From positions 158,707 to 222,706 of the forward strand of contig SGPM01000011.1 of NCBI GenBank assembly GCA_004802725.1: a stretch of DNA of 64,000 nt, in the 5' to 3' direction. Of this stretch, positions 11,482-22,536 are shown piece after piece (the first letter of the stretch is position 1; each line of letters opens with the position of its first letter). The notes under the pieces are model-generated. The model was not told the DNA's origin. It saw only the letters and a program-made list of their open reading frames with translations, and did no database searches. This DNA is from Antrodiella citrinella (Eukaryota; Basidiomycota; Agaricomycetes; Polyporales; Steccherinaceae). A program made the translations under genes and the position numbers.

Positions 11482-12585
11482 TCACCAGCGGCTGGGGACA
11501 GCGTAGGCAAAGAGCTCGGCGGACGACTTCGGTTTCCGCACTGGTGGGGCAATGGATTCGTCGGATCGGCGTCGNTGAGTCGGATGGCGAGATGCAGGTG
11601 CCGGCTTCTGNGCGGCAACTCTCGCGTGGCGTGCGTCCATGGACGACGCGAGGGCGCCTGGCGGAGTGACGATCTTCGTGGTGAGGTCTTCATGACCTGG
11701 CGGCGTCGGCGGTGACACTGTGGAAGCCGGNGATGTCGAGGTCGAGTGATACGCTTCTGGTGTATCAGGAGACGCGGGCGACATGGGAGGCGTGGGAGGC
11801 GTGTAGCCACCGGAGACAGGTGATGAGGACGATGATGAATGATCTTGTGGCGACCTGTGTGGTCGGCCAGCGACGAAGGAGGGATCTTGAAGGGGTGCCG
11901 ATTTGTTGTATGGCGTTGTCGAAGGCATCGGCGATGGCGCCGGTGATGGCAAGCTATACGTAGGGTAAGGACCATTGCCCTTGAAATCACGGCGCACCCG
12001 TTCTTCAAAGTCCTTCATGATCTGCGGCTCGATGTTGAGTTGCCACTCGAGGTAACTGCACATCTCCCTCTCCATCTGATTGATCTCCCGCAACGCAAAC
12101 ATGCCCTGCCCCACTATCGACCAGGACTTGTTTGAATAAGTGTCGTCGCAGATGACTTTTGAGGAGAGCATGAACGCCGAGATAAATAGCCTGTGGCCGG
12201 ACGAGCCCCGCGCGGCCGGAAAACGAGCCTTGAGTCGTTGCAATAGATAAAGTGCCGCAAAGGTCACCGAGGTGTGTAGTCGAGTCCGGTGCAACGCGTA
12301 CGCGATGAACTGAGCCAGCGGGGGCGCAGGGGTTGGGTGCGAAGACGATGGCGGAGGGATGTCCGGACATGCAAAGAGATGTGTGACGAAACGAGCACAG
12401 ATCCTTGCCACGTCTTCGTGGCCATAGAAAGCGTCGGGCTACATGAGAAAATGTCAGCGGAGTGCGCGCTTGCGAGTGGAGGGAGTTGCCGTTACCTGGG
12501 ATTGACCACTAGGCGCGGCGCGCGACCTTGTTGGCTTTCGCGAGGGAGACGGGTGACGGGACGCCGATGGACCTACAGCAGCCAT
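11482..12585 (-). CDS. Pho80/Pcl-type cyclin
   Basis: Regulatory subunit for a Pho85-like cyclin-dependent kinase. Two exons, 12496-12585 and 11482-12438, with a canonical 57-nt intron, give 348 residues. Exon 1 is a basic, Ser/Pro-rich leader. Exon 2 opens with the conserved block PDAFYGHEDVARICARFV, followed by the cyclin box (LAQFIAYALHRTRLHTSVTF, LFISAFMLSSKVICDDTYS, REINQMEREMCSYLEWQLNI), ending near residue 170. The remaining half is a Pro/Ser-rich disordered tail with TPP and SPP sites, plausible CDK phosphorylation targets. The family is clear. The Pcl1/2 group fits better than Pho80 because of the YSNKSW and ALREINQMER blocks. Three N bases at 11575, 11611 and 11731 leave three tail residues undefined; they do not shift the frame. 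Confidence 0.9.
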
Positions 12586-12671
12586 GGCAAGACGGTTGTG
12601 GTAGTAGACACGGTGGGGAGAATGGAGTGGAGAACAGGATGGGCACGGTGGCGGTTGGGCTGATGGAGAGG

Positions 12672-12682
12672 AGTATATAAGC
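12672..12682 (-). promoter_or_regulatory. TATA-like element of the cyclin gene
   Basis: A TTATATACTC sequence read on the minus strand lies about 90 bp upstream of the cyclin start codon at 12585. The spacing is reasonable for a core promoter with a short leader. There is no direct evidence of use. Confidence 0.35.
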
Positions 12683-14596
12683 ACGAGTGTGTTTTACGAA
12701 AGGGCCCGGTTATATGAAAGGGGAGATTTGGCAGAAAGATGGAGTTGTATATATCGACTGCGAGCGAAAGCGTGACGCATGGGAAGGCGAACCGCTTGAA
12801 AGCCTCACGACGGCAGCAGGGGAGGGGGCACCACCACGAAGGCAAGAGGCGAGGTTCTCAGAGTCCTGCAGTACGAGTGTGGACCCTCCATCAGAACCCA
12901 CAGAGAATAAATCCAATTTGCGCAAAAGGAAACCCCAGCAGACGCACGACTGAACCGCACAAATCGATTGCGAAAAACATTTTTCTCCCTCTGCGCCGAG
13001 CCAGCCGAACGCATTTTTGACAATGCTCACCTGTTTTGAGGATTTCGGACCGTGAGGCTGCTGGGACCTCCCGTGGTGGACACGAGGGGAGAGAGAGAGA
13101 GTGGCAGCTGGGACGTAAGGACGAGGGAGACGGCTAGCGTCGCAGCAGACGGAAGATATATCATTCTCAAAGACGCCGTCGTCGTTGCGCGTGCACAGCT
13201 TCCGGGCCCGTGCCCTGTTTTGGGCCACTCTCCGGGTCCCGTCGGCGCCGGCGTCCACGACCCCGACGCTCCGTACGCGACCACAGGCCGGGCCTCACTC
13301 ATCACTGCAATGGACCCACTTCTGTCATCCTTTGCCAATCCAACCATTTGCACAAACTTTCACTTATCGGCACATCCCTCTTCCAGTGCCACTCCTTCCG
13401 CCATCTCGGATCTTCTTACCAGGCCCCGACTGTGCTCCAGACTCTCGCTCGTCGCAGTCCTCCATCCCGTTCAACAGTAGTCATGTCTGACACATTCACT
13501 CGAACGTCTCGTATCATCCCACGTGAATCCAGACACATGCTACCGGACTGCCGAGCTGAACTTTGACCTTTCCATAACCCCACGCTGCAAAGGGCTGGCC
13601 CGACATCAGACTTTGCTGCTTCGAGCACGTCGTGCTTCATCAGCCCGTCGTCGGACTATCTCCTGCAGGACTGCCTGATGCAACAGATTTCTGCTGTCAT
13701 CTGCTTATCTGGGGCCTGCCACCCACTGATATCCTTCCTTGACGCGTCTCGACAGGTCGTACTTCGTCTCAGTTCCATCTGCTACTTATGCCTGCCATCG
13801 CGAGGGCGTCCCTCAGCTCCGTGCGCACGACATCATTCTCATATTAGGCGACACAGGCGCACGAAGATGTGGTCTCACCTCTTCGCGCTTGCCCTTGATG
13901 CAGGGCAAAAGGGTTCATGCATTTTGTGGATCATCGTCTTTGATTTTCAAGCGCTTTCTGACAGTTTCTGTGAGATTTCAAGTACCCCCAATGATCACTT
14001 TGCTATGATATGCTTTCCTAGGCAGCTCCTTGCGTCACCGAAAGTCAATGCATCCCCGAGAGCCCACATGTCGACGTGTAGAAACACACACACTGCCTTG
14101 CCGTTGTCATCATGGAGCTCGCAGGTCAGCAACACATACTTTCATTGAAGCACCTCCATCGTTCAACCTTCTACAGTACAGTATCCGACGGACGTTCGCC
14201 GGAGCCAGCCAACCTTTCCACGTTTGCCCCGACATTCGTACGTGCGACACATCCGCGATAGGCTTCGAGAGTTATTTTACACGACCCGTGGATCACCCTA
14301 CACGAGCTATGTTCCAACTTCCTTCTCATCCTGCACTGCCAATCTTACTGCGCCCTCCCTCCCATGCCTGACACATACCCGAACTCGGCTTGGACTCGGT
14401 CTGCAGGAATTCGAGAAGGGGGTCCCCACGCTACTTTAGATCCACGTTATCCGCAAGTCGGCTTGGGGTTTCAGCGCTTCTTATACAGGACACCACCATA
14501 CAAGAAGACAAGAAGACCCTCGCTTTGACCGGAGGGGGGTCCCTGCATCATCATCATCCCGGCGAGTGGGACGCTTGTGCAAACAAACACTTGTAC

Positions 14597-14621
14597 TTGT
14601 ATTGTATTGTATTGTATTGTA
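14597..14621 (+). repeat. Pentanucleotide microsatellite (ATTGT)n
   Basis: Four to five exact ATTGT units in a row, flanked by near-matches (TTGTACTTGT). It lies in the gene-poor tract and is likely to vary in length. Confidence 0.8.
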
Positions 14622-17600
14622 GATCGTTCTGGCCTTGCGGACTCACACACAGTAATGGTGCCGGGGAGTTGATCCTCAGGTTTCAGCCTGGGTTAAAGAG
14701 CCGGTGTGCGTGTCTGAGATGGTGCAGCCACAATAATGTAGGGCCGGGATCGACATCGGAGCGGAGGTGGGCCTTCGCGCTGGGCTTTGTTTGGCCTTGG
14801 GGGACGTCCATCCAACGACGGTGTGCATGCGTGCTAGCTAACATCTCTTGCGCCCGGTGATCTCACACCCACACCACACCCTGCCTGCCTGCCAGTGTTC
14901 CGAGTGCAACGCCTGGGAAAGGTCACATGTCGGGCACTGGGCTGGCGCGGACGCTTGGGTTCGCTTCGTCCGCTCCGAACCCAGCACCCACATCCGCTTC
15001 CCGTTTCGGTCCGTCTCCGGTGCGTCAGGGCTTTCACTTCCTCCGAGACACTGACTGACGCACTTCATTTTTCATTGTGGCAGGTCCAAAAAAAATCTTC
15101 CATGCCGTGATCAAAGCGCACAGTACCAGCGACAGCTCAGCGCTCAGGTGGGCGACTCGGTCCCGTTTGGTCGAGGAAGAAGAAAAGAAGAAGAGCGCAC
15201 CAGGGGGGGAGGTCCTTATAAGTCCTTATGTTGTTTCGAGCGGACATTAGCATACCATGCGTCCTTCCTGACGCTTCTGGCTTTCCAAGCCAGCGCTGCT
15301 CTCACCCAAGGACATCTTTCGAAGGGGACAGAATGACCATGCTTTCTTTGTTCGTGCGCCACAGGTAGACGCGAGGGGCTGAGCGCTGAGTATTGAGTCA
15401 ACTTTCAAGTGGCCCGAAACCGTGTTCCGTGCGCCGAAGACGGGGCAAGGAAATACAAGGACTCGGACTTGATATCGTGAGTTTTGGGAGGTACGAGCCC
15501 CGCAGAAATGTAGATTTCGTAATGACTCGGTGCAATCCGAGTATCTGCGCGCTTCTGCGTCTCAGGCGAGAAGGTTAATTCTGTGAGGTGTGAGTGGATG
15601 GGGCCATCTTTGTTCTTTGTTCTGTGCGTTCTAGTGGGTTGTGCTTGTTCTGTGTTCCAGAACTGAGATCAGCGCTGGATGGATGGATGGGTTGTGGGCC
15701 ACAGCTGGGGTTGAAATGTGAAACGTGATGATGCGTGTCGAGTTCCAGATATCATTTCAGAGGTACTCTGACGCGCTCGACAGAAGGAAGTAAGTGTGCA
15801 TATGTGGGTCCCGTTTCGTGTCTTCTCCCGTGTCGTACTGTGATACCAAATCGGAGATCGGAGTACAGGCCCAACAGGGATATCAGGGTGTGGCCCCAGC
15901 GGTGTGGAACCGTGTCTTGGTGACCTTAACTTGAACTCATGTGTTGCCACATCTCCCGCGAGAGTGTGTGAGGGCCCGGACCTGGTAGCTCATCTATCAA
16001 AATTAGGGCTCGCCACGGAGATGGGTGTGATGCCAACAAGACTTGGATGTCACTTGTTCTGGCTGGTAGTTGACATATTATTGCTGGACTACAAGGCTGG
16101 CTCCAATCATCGTAGTACTGCGAGACGAATAACAGCGTGCATGGTCATGACAGCGTCCGCTCAATATATCTTAGCAACGCGTTAACTAGGCATAGCATGA
16201 CTCAACGATACTTATTTCAACCCATCCAGATTCGAACTCCGTATCTAGCCAGTCCTTTTGTTCCTCTGTTCTCTTGTCTTATTTCAGTTCGAGTTAGCAC
16301 CAGCTCGAGGCACCCACATCCGAAGGCGTTGCGTATATCAGTTGTACTAGTGATCGATTTCTTTCTTCTACGATCGAGAAACACGGAGGTAAGGACAACG
16401 TCCTTGAATAACTCGAGGTCGAAGCTCCGGACGCCACCTAACCGAGTATAATCGAATTTAGTCAGTGTGGATCCCCCCCACCCCCTGGGAGCGATCCTCC
16501 GAGGGCGTAGCGTCGCTGCCTAACACGTACTTACGCCGCGCGATTGCCACATGGGATTATTGTCGGAAGGAGTGCGAACCCGAGTGCTGAGTGCTGTATT
16601 CTGCACATATATTTTTGGGTTTTACGCTCGGGAAGTTCCTGGTCGCCAAGGATCACCGTCCAGGCCCCAGTGACAAGTGTGAGGTCAGTCAGTGCCTACT
16701 GGTACCGAGGAATGTCCAGACGCCCAAGACGAGGTGGAACTGTGGCGTATATATAATATCAGCCCGCAGCCCTGTGCACTCGATCGCGCTCCCCACACTC
16801 ACCAGACTGACACCCGTTCACGGCACAGGTGTGCATAGCTGTGGCGCACTGTGGCGAGGCGTACCACGAGCGATATCGAGGTTGCTTATCCGTTCACGTA
16901 ACACCTTCGCCCTTTCCCTAGGTGGCGAAAGGGGATTGCCGTGCTCTACAGGGAGCCAAAAGTGAGTTTGCGCGAATACAGCACTCCCTCCCATTCAACG
17001 GCACAACGCTATATGGACTCGAAGCCCACCACATACATTCGACCATTGCAACGCCGGGTGAGTATGTGATTTTGCAGAGGGTCCGAGTCTGATGGATCGT
17101 TATCGATCAATCCGACTGTAGAGGTTAACGTCCTGGGCATTGGCATCGATGGCGACCAGTGGTGTTGGGATAACAGTATGATATCGTACCACAACTACTG
17201 CTTGAAGCTTGAGCGTGCACCTGAACCTTCCTGAAACGGAGGAAAAGACCCGTCCTGCAATTACTTTCTCATCTGAGCTGGACACATGACGGAAAGGATC
17301 GGACGCACTACCCAGGGGATCCTAGTCTCGCGAGAGGGCAGCGGGTCCCAAAGTCGTCCTTAACCCTTAGCTTAGAGCCTATTTGTATCATTGCAGATCA
17401 TGAGCGTCACAGGTACGAGCGAAGCCATGGAGGAAGCGCCTGCCCGTAATGTCAATCCTTGCGCCACAGTGAGATATAGAGATACAGACCAGAGACCATT
17501 GCGTAGGCTCTAGGCGGTGGGGATCCAGTTCATGTTGAAATCGAATCGAGAATCAAGATCGATCCTCGGTCCTCCACGTGCGACATTCCACGTGCGATTG

Positions 17601-19543
17601 CCACCTGGCATAAGGATTGTCACGGTACGAGCCTCGAGGAGTGGGAAGACCTATCTGATATAACTCGGTATTGCATTTCGTAACGGCGATCTCGCCTCCA
17701 ACTGCCTCCAAGTATCGTCGGCGGTCATTGAGTGACCGGAAGACAATAAGAAGAGTCTCGAAACGGACGCAACGCTATCGTAGGAATGCAGCTCAAATCT
17801 TGTCCTCAACGGCGGAGTCGACGCGTCTCGATCGGAAGTATGACTCTTCTCCGGATCTCCTACGGCAAATTTGAACCGTGGAACGCAAATGAGAAGGAGA
17901 GAAGGGGAGAGCCAAGTCTATCGATCAAGCATCCCATTGATCAGGTTGCGTTAAACTCATCGAGTTCATCACGGCGCAAGACGTACTGATGTGTAGCGGA
18001 TGGATGTACTCTCTGCCAGTGGTCCAACTTCGTTCCGCATCCCTCCGCGTCGCGCTTTGAGCGATCTGAATCTAGCGCAGACAGGTTATGTCAGCGAGGA
18101 GATGCCGCTGGTCTGTCAGAGGTGGACCCATGATTCTGAAACGCCCTGTTATCCTGTAAACGCTCGGACTCTGAGAGCGCTGGGTAGATAATCGTATTAT
18201 TGCGCTCCGTGGCCCTGGGCGATATCGTCTGCGGCTCGAGTAAGGGCTCGGAGAACGACACATGAAGAATGCCTGTTGGTGGAGACACCTCAGTTGAAAT
18301 TCCCCGGGGAAATATAATCAGATGCACCTCGCACTTGTGTCTCCGTCCTGCCCGCCAGGCTCCAGTAAAATCGACGCGTTGCGACGTTTAGCGACCTACA
18401 CCGGATGACTTGTTTCGACACGTTCATGGCACGTTTGAGAAGTCTGCAAGATAATCATGACGTTTCGCCGCGGTTTGGAACAGGCAAATTACATGTCTGA
18501 TTGAGAAAACATGACGTGAGCCGTCATCCGGGCCAGGACGTGGATTGGACATACCTGGCGTTCAAGTGAAAAGTACTCCATGCAAACATCATGCGAGACA
18601 TTGTGTTTCCGAGTACAGTTATGTCGAGTCACCGTCGGGCGGGTCTACGTCCTGGAATACCGTGTTAGTGTATGCTGTCCAGGAAGAGGTGAAAAGCCTG
18701 AGGGCGCTCCGGCGAGAAGCAGATGAGCGAGGGCTGTACTGGTCATGGGATCAGGCTGTCGCCTTGACTCGCTCACACCCCGTTACAGGCCGAGTCCTGC
18801 GCATTGTACGGCTTGTTGATCGTCAGACGACGACGCTGTCGACATCTGGTATGCACGGTGTGACCACAAGAATACACCCCAGAACGGGCTACAGCTAGAA
18901 GTTGTGGAGCACAACAACTGAGCAGGTTTCAGAGGCAGCACAAGGCCTCATCCGACAGGACGCCGTGGAGCATTGAGGAATGTATAGGGTAGTGGTAGAG
19001 CATGTACCCTGTACCCACCAGACCGAAATAAGACCCTTCAAAGACACAAAGAGAGGGTCCTGGTAAAGGTGAGTCTTGTGTGTGTGAGCGAGACCAAACC
19101 GTGCCGCTGACTGCGCTCACACGCTAGAATACCAACCGCAAACACGACACTGTGTAGTCTGAGAGGTTCCCTGAGTAGCCAAGCTGTCCATTGGTCACTG
19201 CACGAAATGAAAGGCATCTTCGTGTCTATCAGCTAAGAAGAAGCCACGCACTGGGATGCTGTGTTGAGGAACGTCGTTTGTACGCTTGAATAACAAAATA
19301 AGACCCTCACGTCCACCACGCGTGGTAAAGGCACTCCAGAAGCGTGGCCCCATGGAAAGATAAAGGCCCACTGTGTGCTGAAGATACATTCTCGGCATGT
19401 TTCGGAATGCGGAGGGTCCCCTGTGTCAAAGTTCCTGGAGCCCATTGAGTCAACTACAGGTGCCGCGGCATGGAAAATTCTGTAGAAAGAGATGCAAGAC
19501 GGCATGTAAATAACTTAGGGTATATCTTACATGGGATATTAAG

Positions 19544-22124
19544 TCAATCAGAGCTATTCTCGATTAGGAGTGCACCTCCTTTGTCGACCGTCAATCGTAT
19601 CTGGTCGCCTGCCTTCAGATCCTTGAACTGTATGAAGAGTCGTTGAGCATATATGGTCAAAAGGGGAGCAGTTGCACGCAGTGACTCAGGGAACGCACCG
19701 TAAGTTCTCGGGTTCGGTGCAAACTTTCGATTTCGTCCACTCTGTCGCGCACGTTGTCTAAGGCTTCGTCGAAGCCCTCTTCTTCCACAACTTCTCTTGC
19801 GGCCAGAAGCAGGAGCACAGAGTCCGGTGTAACATCGTGGCGGGTCTGGGGTAGTTCATAGACTTTCAGCGTACCGCCTCCTATGGTTACTTTCTGTACT
19901 CACGTCAATTGCAATGATGTTAGCCCGGTCAAGGTCTGTGCGGAGATGAATTCATCAACATGCGACAGCCAGAATGGTCGGACTTACCCTCCAGGAAGTC
20001 GGTTCGAGTCATGATCTGGCGACATCGATACTATAGCATGACCGGAGATCAGTGGCAGAATCTCCGAGGGACGGGGTTGGAACACACGTATGGTATTCTG
20101 GGCAGAGGAAGGTTTTCCAAATCTTCCAATGTCTTCTCGTTCGCAGCAATCTTCTCATTCATTTCGCGTTCTTGTTCTTGTCTCATTTTGACAAACTCGC
20201 GCATCAGCAGCCATGAGCACGAGCTCCATTTTTGCTACGGAACATAACATATGAGAAATACATTTGTGACAAGTAGATGTGAAGAGATGATACCTCGTCC
20301 ATGACATCGTCGTCGTGGTCTTCAATAAGACCAATCTGACTCAAAAGCCAAGCCTTCTCAACTTGAAGCATGTTTTTTGCCTGTTCAGCCATATCCTTGG
20401 CTTTCACAGTCTTGCTCAAATAAGAGAGACGTCCACCGACAAGGGAGATCACCTCCCTGAAGGCCTCGGGAGGCTCGGCTATGCGTTTCGTGTTCATACG
20501 CATACGCAGCGAAGCTTGCATTGCCTCCCGGAAATCCAGATCGTACACTGACAGTGTCTAAAAGCAGATCAATACAGGGCAAAAAGTGAAACAGATCGTT
20601 CGTGAGGCTCACATGCATCCTACTTGCACTCTTGCCTGATCATGACATCAGTACGCAGTTGAAGTGTCGGCATTGGGGGACGTACGCATCACGAAGAATG
20701 GCCAGAAATCGTCACTGCGTGTACAGACGGTAAGCGTCTGTGTGTAAAACTCATGCATGGAACCGACCTGCTGAACACCATGGTCAAGATGCCTGGCCAG
20801 ATTCTTGTTAGTTCACATTCTGGTCGTGTGATAGGAAACTAACCGCTGGCTGCCCAAGATTCTGCATGTTGCTGGAGCTGCAGGAGGAAATTTCGTCCCT
20901 CGTCATCGTTCTTGAAGAATTGCACGTTATTCAGTATTAACACAAGCGGTCTACCAGTGCGTCTAGAATACCGCAGCGCCACTTTCTCTAGTTTGTTCAT
21001 CGCTGTGAGAGCAAATATGAGTATGCAGGTATCACATGAATGACGTATGACATCACCTCTTTCAACATCCAACGCAGGCCCACCTGAGGGTCAAGTGAGA
21101 TCATGCATGGAAAATGAGGCTTGCTGAGTCATACCTTCTCGGGGATCGCGTCTTTGAAACAGTCCGGTCTGGGAATCTTCGTTATACTCATAATTGATTG
21201 CTTTACCCAGACGTAAACGGAACACTTCGAGGTCCGGATGTGCGTCGCATATTGCAACACCCTCCGCCTGACAAGCCTGCATAGCGTCAAAGATCATGGT
21301 CGTCTTTCCTGTACCCTTCGGAAATCTCAAACGTCAGGATAAAGCCGTACAGAAAGAACACCGCTCCGACGTACTTTCGGACCGAGAAGCATGTAGTAAT
21401 GTCCTGTTTCTGCACCGTGTACAATGCTGTCCAAGAGGTCTTGTTCCTTCCGACGAAGATGCTGCGTCCAAGGTCCGTCCATATCCCAATCTATGTCTTC
21501 CGGTATATGTGGGTCGCGTGTCTTGCCATGACTAGCAAGCTCTAACGCTGGGTCGTAACCGGCAGCAAACGCCAGTTCAATCTGCACCACGCGTTCCCAA
21601 GATGAGATGAGATTTCGACGTAACACAGATACACATGCGTACCTTGTGTAGTACCTTTCTTTTATACCAAGCCACATATCCGACACCGCCGAAGAAAACT
21701 ATATCACTAATCAGTATGCACAGCCCAAACATACAATCCAAGACGCACCCATTGACAGGCCAACGATTGTAGTCAAAGCAGCGTCAAACAAGCTATTGCC
21801 TGTGGAGAATGGATTGCCGCCTGCATACTCAGCAGGACCTGCATTAACGGGGGACTGGACCTGGGCCGTTATTGAGGGTTTCGCCGTCTGTACTGAGGCA
21901 ATACGTTCTGCGATGGGTTTATTTTCATCAGGACGAGTTGTTTCCTTCGGTTTCCTACCCCAAAAGAAGTGGCGAGCGTGAATTGTTTGGGGAGTAGGTA
22001 GCGCAAGGTGATAAGATGACAGTGTGAGGCGCCCTGGACGGGATATCGCAAAAACCTTTTGTGCCATAGCACGGCCTGCCAGCAGGCGGGGAGAAGTCAT
22101 AGCGAGTGTGGGCACTGTGTACAT
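19544..22124 (-). CDS. Mitochondrial P-loop (AAA/Orc1-like) ATPase, fungal family
   Basis: Multi-exon gene. The N-terminus (from MYTVPTLAMTSPRLLAGRAM, or an inner ATG at 22100) is Arg- and hydroxyl-rich with no acidic residues for about 50 residues, the form of a mitochondrial presequence. FFWGRKPK and a probable membrane segment (ALTTIVGLSMG, FFGGVGYVAWY) follow. The ATPase core has Walker A GPKGTGKTTM, formed across an exon junction at about 21.38/21.31 kb, and a Walker-B-like strand RPLVLILNNVQFF. Further on are HAESWAASG, a charged helical region (VKMRQEQEREMNEKIAANEK), YRCRQIMTRTDFLEDLDRAN, HDVTPDSVLLLLAAREVVEE, and the final exon FKDLKAGDQIRLTVDKGGAL ending at a TGA at 19544. The overall plan recalls mitochondrial Yme2/Rna12-like ATPases, but I cannot confirm orthology. 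Minor exon borders between 19.6 and 20.7 kb are approximate. Confidence 0.75.
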
Positions 22125-22536
22125 ACAGAGATGAGAGTGAGTTCAGGGAAATTTATGCGCTGAACAATTCGAACTTGGACATCATGAACTGTGCCGTTCT
22201 GTGAGCGGTTAAATATGGCTATGCATGCAGGAATGGTCTTGGCGGCCGTGATCCGTGTGATGACACTTCAAAAGTGCCCATGAAATAACGAAGCTTCATC
22301 CCAGAGGTGTACTTACTTTGTGCCAACCAAGGTCAGAATGTTCCCCAGACCAGATACCACCACGAAGCAGTCGTTTGATCATGAATACTGTCTAAACGCA
22401 AGCGTAGCGTCACGACTGTAGTGTCACAATTCAGGACTGTCACAATGTTACGTGTGATCTCCGTAAGGTGTGACTCACTGGTTTCACTTCTGCGCATCCA
22501 CATTCCACCACTACCACCACCACCACATTTCCTGAG

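Larger units (their letters stand above)
12586..19543. other. 7 kb gene-poor tract
   Basis: It begins with the cyclin promoter. Beyond that I see only scattered short frames on both strands. The longest plus-strand frames (13.68-14.15, 14.39-14.86 and 18.55-18.90 kb) have translations without domains and with composition typical of non-coding DNA. Simple repeats are a TATTG pentamer run (about 14597-14621) and a GGAT run (about 15677-15690). No RNA gene or mobile-element protein was recognised. Confidence 0.4.

Noticed and set aside
18545..18898. 117-codon plus-strand frame
   Set aside because: No recognisable domain and no spliced partner; typical of chance open frames in GC-balanced DNA.
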